Positions 8,885 through 20,910 of a stretch of DNA of 64,000 bases are shown piece by piece. Origin of the DNA: Paraburkholderia aromaticivorans. GTDB lineage: Bacteria > Pseudomonadota > Gammaproteobacteria > Burkholderiales > Burkholderiaceae. Made by a program: the position numbers and the translations under genes. Every line of letters starts with the position of its first letter. The stretch's first letter is position 1. The notes beneath the pieces were generated by a model. It saw nothing but the letters and a program-made list of their open reading frames with translations, ran no database searches and was not told where the DNA came from. The DNA lies in the NCBI RefSeq assembly GCF_012689525.1, contig NZ_CP051515.1, forward strand, positions 3,472,001 through 3,536,000, written 5' to 3'.

Positions 8885-10068
8885 GCGAGACGACGCAAAC
8901 CGCCGGTGCACAAGGCGGCAACGAACCCCAAAGCGGCTTCAAACCGAAGAAATCCGTCGCCCTGTCCGGCGTGACGGCGGGCAACACGGCACTCTGCACG
9001 GTCGGCAAGACCGGCAACGACCTGCACTACCGTGGCTACGACATTCTCGATATCGCGAACGCCTGCGAATTCGAAGAGATCGCGTATCTGTTGGTCCACG
9101 AAAAGCTGCCGACCCAGGCCGAACTGACCGCGTACAAGACCAAGCTCAAGGCGCTGCGCGGCCTGCCCGCGAACGTCAAGGCCGCGCTCGAATGGATCCC
9201 GGCCGCCGCCCATCCAATGGACGTGATGCGCACCGGCGTGTCGGTGCTTGGCACCGTGCTGCCGGAGAAAGACGATCACAACCTGCCGGGCGCGCGCGAT
9301 ATCGCCGACAAGCTGATGGCCTCGCTCGGCTCGATGCTGCTCTACTGGTATCACTACTCGCACAACGGCAAGCGCATCGAAGTGGAAACCGACGACGATT
9401 CGATCGGCGGCCACTTCCTGCATCTGCTGCACGGCGTGGAGCCGTCGAAGGAATGGGTTGACGCGATGCACGTCTCGCTGAACCTGTACGCCGAGCATGA
9501 ATTCAACGCCTCGACCTTCACCGGCCGCGTGATCGCGGGCACGGGATCGGATATCTATTCGGCGATCACCGGCGCGATCGGCGCGCTGCGCGGGCCGAAG
9601 CACGGCGGCGCCAATGAAGTCGCGTTCGAGATCCAGTCGCGCTACCAGACGCCGGACGAAGCGGAAGCGGACATCCGCCGCCGCGTCGAGAACAAGGAAG
9701 TGGTGATCGGTTTCGGCCACCCGGTGTACACGATCTCCGACCCGCGCAACAAGGTCATCAAGGAAATCGCGAAGAAGCTCTCGAAGGACGCGGGCAACAG
9801 CAAGCTGTTCAACATCGCCGAGCGGCTCGAATCGGTAATGGCGGACGCGAAGAAGATGTTCCCGAATCTCGACTGGTTCAGCGCGGTCTCGTATCACATG
9901 ATGGGCGTGCCCACGGCGATGTTCACGCCGCTCTTCGTGATTTCGCGCACGGCCGGCTGGAGCGCGCACATCATCGAGCAGCGCATCGACAACAAGATCA
10001 TCCGTCCGAGCGCGAATTACACCGGACCTGAGAATTTGAAGTACCTACCGCTAAATAGGAGAAAATAG
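8881..10068 (+). CDS. prpC: 2-methylcitrate synthase
   Basis: Condenses propionyl-CoA with oxaloacetate to 2-methylcitrate, the first committed step of the methylcitrate cycle; such enzymes often also make citrate. The 395 residues have the shorter methylcitrate-synthase architecture rather than that of gltA. Catalytic segments are [23 protein letters not shown] and NLDWFSAV. The start at 8881 was preferred to the in-frame ATG at 8851 because AAAGGAG lies ten bases upstream and MSETTQTAG is a more usual N terminus. The companion dehydratase prpD lies one gene downstream. I see no prpB (methylisocitrate lyase) in the window. Confidence 0.92.
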   Translation: MSETTQTAGAQGGNEPQSGFKPKKSVALSGVTAGNTALCTVGKTGNDLHYRGYDILDIANACEFEEIAYLLVHEKLPTQAELTAYKTKLKALRGLPANVKAALEWIPAAAHPMDVMRTGVSVLGTVLPEKDDHNLPGARDIADKLMASLGSMLLYWYHYSHNGKRIEVETDDDSIGGHFLHLLHGVEPSKEWVDAMHVSLNLYAEHEFNASTFTGRVIAGTGSDIYSAITGAIGALRGPKHGGANEVAFEIQSRYQTPDEAEADIRRRVENKEVVIGFGHPVYTISDPRNKVIKEIAKKLSKDAGNSKLFNIAERLESVMADAKKMFPNLDWFSAVSYHMMGVPTAMFTPLFVISRTAGWSAHIIEQRIDNKIIRPSANYTGPENLKYLPLNRRK

Positions 10069-10171
10069 CGGTCGCTGTGCGCTTTCAAAGCGCGTGCAGT
10101 TCAACCACGCGGTCGCCAGGACCGGTAGCCCGCGGAATGTTTAACTGAAACTAGATAGAAAGGTTTTCTCC

Positions 10172-10675
10172 ATGAAAAAGCTGATGATCGCCGCCGTGAT
10201 TGGCGCCCTGTCCACGACGATGCTGTCCGTCGCGACTGACGCCGCCGCGCAAACGGCGACCACCACGCCGGCTGCCAAGGCTACGCCGAAACACCCGCAG
10301 CCGAAGCGCCTGATCAAGCGCAAAGCGAACCCGGCCAAGGAAGCGAAGGTCGACCCGGTGCCGGAAGGCTCGGAAAAGTGGTCGTGCAACGAAGGCATGT
10401 CGTTCGAATTGAAGGGTGACATGAAGCGTGACCAGATCGTCACGGTTCACTGGGCTAACAAAAATTACAATCTGCCGCGCGAAACGACCACCACGGGCGC
10501 AGACCGCTTCCACGACGCCGCAACGGGTATGGATCTGGTCGTGATCCCGATGAAGGCCATGTTGTTCTCGGACAAGGACAGCTCGCGTCTGGCCGACGAA
10601 TGCAAGACGGCAGCCATGCAGCAAGGCGCGCCGGCTCCGACGCAATCGAACGCGATCGACAAGACCAGCAACTAA
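10172..10675 (+). CDS. Secreted protein with MliC-like domain
   Basis: A 167-residue exported protein. Residues 1-26 form a signal peptide ([18 protein letters not shown] with cleavage likely after DAAAQ or DAAA). A Lys/Pro/Ala-rich linker follows (about 27-65), then a compact C-terminal domain beginning [15 protein letters not shown] and ending SRLADECK. Two cysteines at the domain ends, a central YNLP turn and a buried repeat of beta strands resemble membrane-bound or periplasmic lysozyme inhibitors (MliC/PliC). I infer a periplasmic beta-barrel of that fold, not necessarily that activity. It sits between prpC and prpD, an unexpected place for an envelope protein, though it may have its own promoter in the 103-base gap before it. 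Confidence 0.65.
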   Translation: MKKLMIAAVIGALSTTMLSVATDAAAQTATTTPAAKATPKHPQPKRLIKRKANPAKEAKVDPVPEGSEKWSCNEGMSFELKGDMKRDQIVTVHWANKNYNLPRETTTTGADRFHDAATGMDLVVIPMKAMLFSDKDSSRLADECKTAAMQQGAPAPTQSNAIDKTSN

Positions 10676-10700
10676 TCATCGTCATCAGGAAAGCTCCCCG

Positions 10701-12152
10701 ATGTCCGCTCCGATTTCCAACGTGCGACCCGACCCGGACCCAGTCCTGGCCGATATCGTCGACTACGTTCTGGATTATCAGATCGACAGCATGCTCGCGC
10801 TGGAAACCGCGCGTCACTGCCTGATCGATACGCTCGGCTGCGGACTCGAGGCGCTCACCTATCCGGCCTGCACCAAGCTGATGGGACCGATCGTGCCGGG
10901 CACGATCGTCCCCAACGGCGCGAAGGTGCCCGGCACGTCGTTCCAGTTGGACCCGGTTCAGGCCGCCTTCAACATCGGCGCCATGATTCGCTGGCTCGAC
11001 TTCAACGACACCTGGCTTGCCGCCGAATGGGGGCATCCGTCGGATAACCTCGGCGGAATTCTGGCGACAGCCGACTGGCTCTCGCGCAGCGCCATCGCAG
11101 CCGGCAAAGCGCCGCTGGCGATGAAAGACGTGTTGCTCGCCATGATCAAGGCGCACGAAATTCAAGGCTGTATCGCGCTCGAAAACTCCTTCAACAAGGT
11201 CGGGCTCGATCATGTATTGCTGGTGAAACTGGCGTCGACCGCGGTGGTCGGCCAGCTGATCGGTCTCACGCGCGGCGAGTTGATCAACGCGGTATCGCAG
11301 GCGTTTGTCGATGGGCATGCGCTGCGTACGTATCGCCACGCGCCGAATACCGGCTCGCGCAAGTCGTGGGCCGCGGGCGATGCGACCTCGCGCGCCGTGC
11401 GTCTCGCGCTGATTGCGAAGACCGGCGAGATGGGCTATCCGTCGGTACTGACGGCGAAAACGTGGGGTTTTTACGACGTGCTCTTCAAGGGCAATGCGTT
11501 CCAGTTCCAGCGTCCGTACGGTTCGTACGTGATGGAAAACGTGCTCTTCAAGATTTCTTTTCCGGCAGAATTCCACGCGCAAACGGCAGTGGAAGCGGCC
11601 ATGAAGTTGCATGAGCAACTCGCCGCAGCGGGAAAGCGCGTGGACGAGATCCGCAAGATCACGATCCGCACGCACGAGGCCGCGATTCGCATCATCGATA
11701 AAAAAGGACCGCTGAACAATCCGGCCGACCGCGATCATTGCATTCAGTACATGATCGCCGTGCCGTTGATCCACGGCCGCCTGACGGCCGCGGACTATGA
11801 AGATTCGATCGCGCAGGACGCGCGGATCGATGTGCTGCGTGCCAAGATGGAATGCGTCGAAGACGCGCAGTTCACGAAGGATTACCACGATCCGGAGAAG
11901 CGTTCGATCGCCAATGCACTGACGATCGAATTCAACGACGGATCGACATTCGACGAAGTCGTAGTCGAATACCCGATCGGTCATAAGCGTCGTCGCGAAG
12001 ACGGGATTCCGTTGCTGGTCGAGAAGTTCAAGACCAACCTCGCGCGCCGCTTTCCGGTCAAGCAACAACTGGCGATTCTCGACGTGTCGCTGGATCAGGC
12101 ACGGCTCGAAGCCATGCCGGTCAATGAATACGTCGATCTGTACGTCATCTAG
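10701..12152 (+). CDS. prpD: 2-methylcitrate dehydratase (MmgE/PrpD family)
   Basis: Dehydrates 2-methylcitrate to 2-methyl-cis-aconitate without an iron-sulfur cluster. The 483 residues match the PrpD branch: an all-helical N-terminal domain with [15 protein letters not shown] and [22 protein letters not shown], the [19 protein letters not shown] segment, and a C-terminal domain ending [14 protein letters not shown]. An AGGAAA ribosome site precedes the ATG. It is followed 40 bases later by acnA, which can rehydrate the product, so prpC, prpD and acnA would together run propionyl-CoA to 2-methylisocitrate. The lyase that would finish the cycle is not recognisably present here. Confidence 0.92.
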   Translation: MSAPISNVRPDPDPVLADIVDYVLDYQIDSMLALETARHCLIDTLGCGLEALTYPACTKLMGPIVPGTIVPNGAKVPGTSFQLDPVQAAFNIGAMIRWLDFNDTWLAAEWGHPSDNLGGILATADWLSRSAIAAGKAPLAMKDVLLAMIKAHEIQGCIALENSFNKVGLDHVLLVKLASTAVVGQLIGLTRGELINAVSQAFVDGHALRTYRHAPNTGSRKSWAAGDATSRAVRLALIAKTGEMGYPSVLTAKTWGFYDVLFKGNAFQFQRPYGSYVMENVLFKISFPAEFHAQTAVEAAMKLHEQLAAAGKRVDEIRKITIRTHEAAIRIIDKKGPLNNPADRDHCIQYMIAVPLIHGRLTAADYEDSIAQDARIDVLRAKMECVEDAQFTKDYHDPEKRSIANALTIEFNDGSTFDEVVVEYPIGHKRRREDGIPLLVEKFKTNLARRFPVKQQLAILDVSLDQARLEAMPVNEYVDLYVI

Positions 12153-12192
12153 TTAAGTACTGTAGTTCCGCGATCAAACCAAGGAAAACACC

Positions 12193-14910
<2,718 letters not shown>

Positions 14911-14953
14911 GGTATTCGCGTATCTCAGCAGTTGCTGCAAGCTGTTTTGCAGG

Positions 14954-14979
14954 AGCTGCGTCCTGTGGAGGACGCAGCT
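14954..14979 (+). terminator. First hairpin after acnA
   Basis: AGCTGCGTCCT and AGGACGCAGCT form a perfect 11-bp stem with a four-base GTGG loop, 44 bases after the acnA stop. It has no U-run of its own, so it probably protects the 3' end or helps the terminator that follows eight bases later. Confidence 0.6.
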
Positions 14980-14986
14980 GACTTTG

Positions 14987-15015
14987 AAGCCCGACCGGTG
15001 GTCGGGCTTTTTTTT
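14987..15015 (+). terminator. Intrinsic terminator of acnA
   Basis: AAGCCCGACC pairs with GGTCGGGCTT in a 10-bp stem with a three-base loop and is followed directly by a run of Ts. It closes the plus-strand metabolic run and separates it from the minus-strand gene that ends at 15022. Confidence 0.88.
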
Positions 15016-15021
15016 GGCTGC

Positions 15022-16092
15022 TTACTTTTGGGCGCGGCCTGTCTGGAAGGCGTCGGCGCTGTCGGTGATGCGGCGCTGGGTCATGTGGGCGTTCCAGTCG
15101 GTGTCGCTGGGCGTGGGTGTGCTGGAGCGCGTTGTGATGCTTGCGCGACGCTGTTGTGCGGCCCAGTCGCGCAGTGCTGCGCGCTCGGCTGTGTCGGTCG
15201 CGGACGAGGGGCGTTCGGTCCATTCGGTCCGTTCGGGCTGTTTCGACGCGGAAGGCTGTGTACCTGGATTAATCGTGCGGCTTTGTGCGAGCCGTTGGTC
15301 GACTTGCGGCTTGCTTAGGCGTGCGATTGGCGTCTGGTGATGGGCCTTTGCGGGTTCGATCGATGCGATCTGCCGTATGGACACGCGTGCGGTTGCCCGC
15401 GGCACGAAGTGTTCGACGTGTTGTGGCTCCGGCGTGCCGCGAACAGTCGTCTCCAGTGTCGCGTCGGGTGGGGTAGGAGCGCGGGGAGCCGTCGACTCCG
15501 GCCTCGAACTAGCGGCCAACGGCGCACTCCGCGCAGTCGTCCCGGCGAATTTGACCGATGGCTGCGCCGGTTTAGCTTGCTCTTGTGGACGAATCGCCAT
15601 CGTACTGCCGTCCATCGACGCGACCGATTGTGTTATTGCGCTGGCCGCTGCCGTCGTCCTGTCGGCATCATGCGTTGTACAGGTGGCCAGCAACCAGGCC
15701 AGCGCGATGCTGCAGCCCGCGAAGATCGCCGCTCCGAGGATATGATCCGAACGAGTCGAACTCGGCTTCACCCGGCCTATTTCGAGGTAGTGCCTCGCTT
15801 CGTCCAGTTGCTCTTTAAACCGATGCGAATCGTCCCGTTGCGGCGGCGACTTGTAGAAGAAGAAAAACTTGGCGCCCGGCGGAAGCCGAACTCGACGTGC
15901 GGGTGAAGCTGGACGCTGCATTGCATTCTGCATTGCCTGTCGCGCAATGGTGAGTGCCGCGGGTTGCGGTTCTCGTTGCGCCCTAGCCTGCGCCTGACGA
16001 CGCCACGAACCGAAGGGCGGCGGCAACGCATCGAACGGCCGCGGAATCGGAAGCGCCAGATCGCCTTCGATCAAGGCAAGCGGTCGATTCAT
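15022..16092 (-). CDS. Single-pass membrane protein of unknown function
   Basis: I do not recognise this 356-residue protein. The N-terminal part (1-110) is basic and Pro/Arg-rich and ends with a short helix-forming stretch (FKEQLDEARHYLEIG). One hydrophobic segment at about residues 120-138 (GAAIFAGCSIALAWLLATC) probably spans the inner membrane. The rest is a long Ser/Thr/Pro/Ala-rich, likely disordered tail. The start codon overlaps the stop of the Hpt gene by four bases (ATGA), so the two are co-translated. It is the last gene of the minus-strand signalling cluster. The topology suggests a tether or envelope-spanning scaffold, but no function can be assigned. Confidence 0.7.
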   Translation of the reverse strand: MNRPLALIEGDLALPIPRPFDALPPPFGSWRRQAQARAQREPQPAALTIARQAMQNAMQRPASPARRVRLPPGAKFFFFYKSPPQRDDSHRFKEQLDEARHYLEIGRVKPSSTRSDHILGAAIFAGCSIALAWLLATCTTHDADRTTAAASAITQSVASMDGSTMAIRPQEQAKPAQPSVKFAGTTARSAPLAASSRPESTAPRAPTPPDATLETTVRGTPEPQHVEHFVPRATARVSIRQIASIEPAKAHHQTPIARLSKPQVDQRLAQSRTINPGTQPSASKQPERTEWTERPSSATDTAERAALRDWAAQQRRASITTRSSTPTPSDTDWNAHMTQRRITDSADAFQTGRAQK

Positions 16093-16511
16093 TGTGAGGT
16101 GCTCCGGTAAGCGCGGGACGTGGCTTCAAGTTGCGTGACGAGGGTTCTGGCGCGCACCGTTAGCGCGGCGATTGCCGCAGCGCCGTGTTCCGGCGGCGAC
16201 ATGCTCGCGCGCCGCAACGCATCCATCAAACTGTGCGCGCCGACGAGCGCCACTGCTCCGCTCAGTCGATGCAGCACACTATGAAAATGGTCGAAGTCGC
16301 CTTCAAGAGGTAACGCGTTGAGGCGCGCGAGGTCGTCATTCATCGCTTGACGCCAGTTGTTGAGAAACGCGTTAAGGTCGACGCCCTCTTCGGACAACGC
16401 GTCCAGGTAACGACTTTCAAAGGGCTCAAAAGGAGCGCTTGATGAGCTGTCCAATGACTGCGCGACGCTGGTGAAAAGAAGCGTCTGTGCGTTGCCGCTA
16501 AACATTTCCAC
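16089..16511 (-). CDS. Hpt-domain phosphotransfer protein
   Basis: A 140-residue protein with a single histidine-phosphotransfer domain. The phosphorylatable histidine is probably His81 in HRLSGAVALVGA, a form of the HxLxGA signature, within a helical bundle (about 45-135). Such proteins relay phosphoryl groups between a hybrid kinase and a response regulator. It is co-translated with the unknown membrane protein downstream (ATGA overlap) and lies downstream of the frameshifted response regulator. No kinase gene is found within reach on either side, so its donor must be encoded elsewhere. An alternative start two codons later is possible. Confidence 0.75.
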   Translation of the reverse strand: MEMFSGNAQTLLFTSVAQSLDSSSSAPFEPFESRYLDALSEEGVDLNAFLNNWRQAMNDDLARLNALPLEGDFDHFHSVLHRLSGAVALVGAHSLMDALRRASMSPPEHGAAAIAALTVRARTLVTQLEATSRAYRSTSQ

Positions 16512-16680
16512 GGATGACTCCCGTTGTTCGACGGTGAACGGCGCGTTGAAGATCGCGCACGTTCGTCGCGCTCTCTTTGAGGACGAATACGCAGGAATCC
16601 GCGGACGCCGTATCTAGCAGATCGTTTAGCGTTTGGCTCCCTATGCACCCAGCGGAACGAGACAGGCTCGCAGTATTCAT
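16498..16680 (-). CDS. Possible 60-residue ORF between response regulator and Hpt genes
   Basis: This open frame starts at ATG 16680, shortly after the response-regulator stop, and overlaps the Hpt start by 14 bases. The product would begin MNTASLSRSAGCIG and contains no recognised domain. The ribosome site is weak. It fills the otherwise empty 180-base gap and its spacing fits an operon, but chance cannot be excluded; it might also be the decayed end of a lost gene. Confidence 0.3.
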   Translation of the reverse strand: MNTASLSRSAGCIGSQTLNDLLDTASADSCVFVLKESATNVRDLQRAVHRRTTGVIRGNV

Positions 16681-16691
16681 AGCCCGCAAAC

Positions 16692-17302
16692 CTACTCGAC
16701 CAACCGGTGCAAAGTCGCGAACTCGATGAGTCCTGCCAACGACGTGAGGCCGAGTTTCTCCTGGATACGGCTCTTGTATGTACTGACGGTTTTATCGCTG
16801 AGTGACAAGCGACCGGCAATGTCACGATTGCTCACGCCGCGTGCGAGATGTTGCAAAACCTCCACCTCACGTGCCGACAAGCTGCTCAATCCGCTCGCGG
16901 GCGCAACGTCGCCGTTATCGGGCGGGAAGCAGTCGTAGCCGGCGAGCACCGCCTCGACGCCGCGCATGATCTCCTTCATCTCCTGCGACTTGCCGACGAA
17001 CCCGTGGACACCGGAGCGCATCGCGCGCGGCGCGAACGTGGCCGGATCGTGCCCCGACAAGACCATCAAGCGAATCGGTGGATGAACGAGCTTGAGTCGG
17101 GGAATCACATCGAGTCCGCTGATACGCGGAATGTCGAGATCCAGTATGGCGAGCTCCGGAGTATGGATCCGGGCCATGTCTCGACAGCGGTCTGGCCGTT
17201 GTCGGCCTCGATCACATCTTCAACGCCAAGTAATTGCACGAGTTGCATTTTGATGACCATGCGAAACGCAGGATGGTCGTCGATAACCAGAATAGTTGAC
17301 AT
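16692..17302 (-). pseudogene. LuxR/FixJ-type response regulator, frameshifted in the receiver domain
   Basis: Two overlapping frames together make one normal-length response regulator. The first (from 17302) reads MSTILVIDDHPAFRMVIKMQ with the acidic pair, up to ADNGQTAVE. The second (from ATG 17177) continues ARIHTPELAILDLDIPRISG with the phosphoacceptor Asp, the conserved Lys in GFVGKS, and a C-terminal LuxR helix-turn-helix with LSAREVEVLQHLARGVSNRDIA. The break is at 17178-17179, where two extra bases (or one missing base) separate GAG from ATG. Apart from this the gene looks intact, so the change is recent, a sequencing error, or bypassed by frameshifting or restart at 17177. It resembles BvgA/FimZ-like regulators. 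Confidence 0.8.
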
Positions 17303-17411
17303 TCCTAAATTCTCCTGAATACACGCTTCGCGACGTTGATCGTCGCCGGCGTCACGCTCGAAGACACGTCATGTGTCCGACGCGGCTGCTCGCTTTCGAT
17401 CCAATGGCACA

Positions 17412-18503
17412 CTACAAGCCCGCAGCGACGGATTCGATCTCGACGCGTCGATTCGGCGCGAGGCATCGCAGCAACACATCTCGCCTGGATTGCCGGCAGT
17501 CCACCAACGGGTTCGCACTGCCCTTGCCATGTGCGGTCATCGGCAATCTCACACCACGCGTTTGCAAATATCGCTCGACAGTCCGTGCTCGCTGCATCGA
17601 CAAACCCAGGTTGTATGACTTATCGCCGAGGCGGTCAGCGTAGCCGGTGATCCTCAGCTCACGCATTGAGGGCGTCGTCTTCAAACGATTTGCCACGTCG
17701 TCCAGTTGTCGTTTGCCGGCGGGCAATATCGCGGCATCGTCACCGCCGTCGAAACGGAAAAGCGAATCGGCTTTTAGCGTGATCCTTCGCGGCGAATTCG
17801 CAGCGGAGGGGAAAACAGGAGCACTTGCCGCCACCGGCGCGGACGCCGGCATTTGCATCGCCTGCTTGCATTGCAACGCTGTTTCCGCCGACTGACGCAA
17901 GTTGTCCTGCACATCAGGCAAGCGTTTTTCGGCGTTGGAGAAACTGCGTCGCCATGCGTCATGGCCAGCTTGCATCAGTTCGACTTCGGCACAGGCGAGC
18001 GGCGCCTGCGCCTGCGGACATTGGGCAACCGCGGGATCTGATTTAATGGTATTGACGATCTTCCACAGATCGGGGCGCACCGTGGACACCGTGCGCAGCG
18101 CCGGATTGACGGCGGATAACGACGCACCGTTCTGCAGGCTCATCGTAATCATGGCCGCCTGGCCGATCGCTTCTTCGACGAAACCCCAGTGGTCGTTAGC
18201 TTGCCGCGCTTGTTGAGCGGCATTGATCCAGCATTGCGCCTTGGCTCGAAAATAGCCGTTCTTATCGCCGGAAGAACGATCGAGTTCAGTCTGCAGTCGT
18301 ACCAACGCCGTGCTGCTGTTGACGGCCGGCGCGTAGGTGCTGATCCATTGTGAGTTGACCGCGCCCGCGGCTTCGTCTTGTGTGGCGCCGAAACCGCTTT
18401 TCAGCAACGTGGCGTCTTCAACGCCAAGGCGGTCACGCGCGGCGTGGTCCGCGCAAGCTGTCAAGGCCAGCGCGCACACTAGCACGGTGAGCTGGTGTTT
18501 CAT
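17412..18503 (-). CDS. OmpA-family outer-membrane lipoprotein
   Basis: A 363-residue lipoprotein. The signal sequence ends in the lipobox LTAC at Cys17. The middle (about 30-215) is helical and contains several cysteines, with no domain I recognise. The C-terminal OmpA-like peptidoglycan-binding domain (about 245-355) starts at SLFRFDGGDDAAILP and has the signature ITGYADRLGDKSYNLGLSMQRA and NRRVEIE. It leads the minus-strand cluster with the response regulator and Hpt genes. The 150 bases upstream (18504-18656) are A+T-rich and contain TTGAAA and TATAAC elements on the minus strand, but their 20-base spacing is poor. A role in sensing or shaping the cell envelope is inferred. Confidence 0.85.
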   Translation of the reverse strand: MKHQLTVLVCALALTACADHAARDRLGVEDATLLKSGFGATQDEAAGAVNSQWISTYAPAVNSSTALVRLQTELDRSSGDKNGYFRAKAQCWINAAQQARQANDHWGFVEEAIGQAAMITMSLQNGASLSAVNPALRTVSTVRPDLWKIVNTIKSDPAVAQCPQAQAPLACAEVELMQAGHDAWRRSFSNAEKRLPDVQDNLRQSAETALQCKQAMQMPASAPVAASAPVFPSAANSPRRITLKADSLFRFDGGDDAAILPAGKRQLDDVANRLKTTPSMRELRITGYADRLGDKSYNLGLSMQRARTVERYLQTRGVRLPMTAHGKGSANPLVDCRQSRRDVLLRCLAPNRRVEIESVAAGL

Positions 18504-18656
18504 TGATTCCCCGCGTCAAACGCATCTTCTTATCGAGGATTGCGAGTATGAAGAGACGCTGATGCATAGGGAATGGGAGCAGTCTTAGATTAACGTTATA
18601 GATTTGTTGATCGTTATGCCTTTCAAATAAAATCTGTCATACGTCTGTGCAGATAC

Positions 18657-19496
18657 TCAAGCCTTGACCGCCCGCGCTGCATTTCGCCCACGCAGCCACT
18701 CGAGCGCCAGTAACAGGCACGTGGAAAAAACAATCAGAATTGTCGCCAGCGCGGCGATGGTCGGGCTGATATTTTCGCGGATGCCGGTAAACATTTGTCG
18801 AGGCAAGGTAGTCTGATCCGCGCCCGCCAGGAACAGGGTTACGACGACTTCGTCGAATGAAGTCGCGAACGCGAACAGCGCGCCTGAAATCACGCCCGGC
18901 GCGATCACCGGCAATGTGATGCGGAAGAACGTCTTCACCGGATTCGCGCCCAGCGACAGACTTGCCCGCACCAGGTTGTAGTTGAAACCCTGCAACGTCG
19001 CGGCCACGGTCGTCACGACAAAGGGCACGCCGAGCGACGCATGCGCAAGAATCAGGCCGATGTAGGTATTGGCCAACCCGAGCGGCGCGAAGAACAGATA
19101 CATGCCGACGCCGACCACCACCACCGGCACGATCATCGGCGAAATCAGGATCGCCATGAGCAGTCCCTTGCCGCGGAAGTTCGCCTTGGTCAGTCCAATG
19201 GCCGCCAACGTGCCGAGCACGGTTGCGACCACCGTCGCCGACGGCGCGACGATAAAACTATTCTTAGCGGCCATGCGCCATTCATCGGATGCGATCAGAT
19301 TCTGATACCAGCGCAACGACCAGCCCGGAATCGGATACACCAGAAACGTGCTCGACGAAAACGACAGCGGTACGATCGCCAGCACCGGCAGGATGAGATA
19401 CAGCAGTGTGAGCACGACCAGCGCACGCAACGCGAAATACCACACGCGTTCAACGAAAGACGTATGCGGCGCGAACAAAGGCTTGGCAAGTTTCAT
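18657..19496 (-). CDS. Polyamine-type ABC transporter permease (PotC-like)
   Basis: A 279-residue inner-membrane permease with six predicted helices. The EAA loop that contacts the ATPase is present around RASLSLGANPVKTFFRITLP (about 180-200), and the C-terminal end has the PotC-like segment FDEVVVTLFLAGADQTTLPRQMF. It is the last gene of the four-gene operon ATPase, binding protein, PotB-like permease, PotC-like permease, and starts 15 bases after its partner. Substrates of this branch are spermidine, putrescine or related cations; which one is used here cannot be read. Confidence 0.9.
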   Translation of the reverse strand: MKLAKPLFAPHTSFVERVWYFALRALVVLTLLYLILPVLAIVPLSFSSSTFLVYPIPGWSLRWYQNLIASDEWRMAAKNSFIVAPSATVVATVLGTLAAIGLTKANFRGKGLLMAILISPMIVPVVVVGVGMYLFFAPLGLANTYIGLILAHASLGVPFVVTTVAATLQGFNYNLVRASLSLGANPVKTFFRITLPVIAPGVISGALFAFATSFDEVVVTLFLAGADQTTLPRQMFTGIRENISPTIAALATILIVFSTCLLLALEWLRGRNAARAVKA

Positions 19497-19511
19497 CGCG
19501 ATAGACTCCGT

Positions 19512-20780
19512 TCAGCCGAGGCTCAGTGACGAGCGCGTGAAGCGTCCGTAAATGATGTACAGCACGAGCGTCGCAGCGAGCAGCAGACCGCCGAGCGCGC
19601 ACGCCATGCCCCAGTTGATCGTCACGTTCGTAAAGTATGCGACGTAGTAGCTGACCATCTGATCGTTCGGTCCGCCGAGCAAGGCCGGCGTGATGTAGTA
19701 GCCGATCGCCAGAATGAACACCAGCAATGCGCCCGCGCCGATGCCCGGATAGGTCTGCGGGACATACACGCGCCAGAACGCGGCGAACGGATGACTGCCG
19801 AGGGAGATCGCGGCGCGCTGATAGGACGGCGGGATCGACTTCATCACGCTATAGAGCGGCAGGATCATGAACGGCAGCAGAATGTGCGTCATCGAAATGT
19901 AGACGCCGGTGCGGTTGAACAGCAGCGACAGCGGATCATGCAGCAACCCGCTACCGACGAGCGCCTTGTTCACCAGCCCTTCGCCTTGCAGAATCACGAT
20001 CCATGCGGCGACGCGCACGAGGATCGACGTCCAGAACGGAATCAGCACGAGAATCATCACCAGATTCGCGCGACGTTCGGACAGCGTCGAAATCCAGTAG
20101 GCGAGCGGATAGCCGAGCAACAACGCGAAGAACGTCACCACCCCGCCGATCACGAAGGTGCGGGTGAACACGGCGAGAAAAATCTGGTGGTCAGAATCGG
20201 TCGGAATGATGTGGCCGAACGCGTCCTCTTTGTGGTCCAACGAAGCAAGTAGATAAAACGGCGAATACGCGCCGGAATTCTTCGCGATGGCTTGCCAGTA
20301 CGCGACGTCGTTCCAGCGTTCGTCAAGTTCGACGAATTTCGCGTGGATCTGGGCGGGCGTCAGTTGCAAGGGCTTGCTGTTGTCGTCGACGAACGGCATG
20401 GCGTGCGCGGACTTGGCGACCAGCGAACGGTAGCCTGGAATCTCCACGTTCAGGCGCCGGGCGAGTGCGCCCATGCCGTCGCTGTCGGCGATCGCGGTGA
20501 GGTCGACCGCCAGCGCGGCATAGGCGGTGTCGGGCGGCGGCACCTTGCGATCCCACGCGCTCAATGACGCCAGCGTATGCGGCAGCGCGTTGACGACTTC
20601 GGGATTTTGCGCGGCACGTGTGAGCAGCGCGCCGATCGGCACGACGAAAATCAGCAGTAGAAAAATCGCGAGCGGCGCGATCAACAGCAGCGCCATCGCA
20701 CGTTTCCTGGCTTCCGCGGCCTTCAACTCGCGCTTGAGTCGGCCACTTGATTCAGGCGTCGAATCGGCAGCGATCGTCAT
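19512..20780 (-). CDS. Polyamine-type ABC transporter permease (PotB-like) with large periplasmic insertion
   Basis: A 422-residue permease. The start at 20780 (MTIAADSTPESSG) was chosen because the longer in-frame extension to 20900 is Arg-rich and has no support. After the first helix (about 30-50) there is an insertion of roughly 140-150 residues (about 55-200), hydrophilic and predicted periplasmic, before the usual five remaining helices. The EAA loop appears as RAAISLGSHPFAAFWRVYVP. The usual PotB length is about 280-310 residues, so the excess is this loop. It pairs with the PotC-like permease 15 bases downstream. Confidence 0.88.
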   Translation of the reverse strand: MTIAADSTPESSGRLKRELKAAEARKRAMALLLIAPLAIFLLLIFVVPIGALLTRAAQNPEVVNALPHTLASLSAWDRKVPPPDTAYAALAVDLTAIADSDGMGALARRLNVEIPGYRSLVAKSAHAMPFVDDNSKPLQLTPAQIHAKFVELDERWNDVAYWQAIAKNSGAYSPFYLLASLDHKEDAFGHIIPTDSDHQIFLAVFTRTFVIGGVVTFFALLLGYPLAYWISTLSERRANLVMILVLIPFWTSILVRVAAWIVILQGEGLVNKALVGSGLLHDPLSLLFNRTGVYISMTHILLPFMILPLYSVMKSIPPSYQRAAISLGSHPFAAFWRVYVPQTYPGIGAGALLVFILAIGYYITPALLGGPNDQMVSYYVAYFTNVTINWGMACALGGLLLAATLVLYIIYGRFTRSSLSLG

Positions 20781-20910
20781 CGTAGTCACACCTGTCTCTC
20801 CCGCTCTACGTTGGAACCGCGCGCACATCGGTACTGCATGCGCGCGCGTCATTTCACATCTCGAAGGCGCGACCTCGCTCAACCAGCCACGCCCTCTCAC
20901 GCAACACTAA

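Noticed and set aside
10079..10093. GCGCTTT-C-AAAGCGC palindrome after prpC
   Set aside because: The one-base loop cannot close as a hairpin and there is no U-tract; too short to call an operator by itself.
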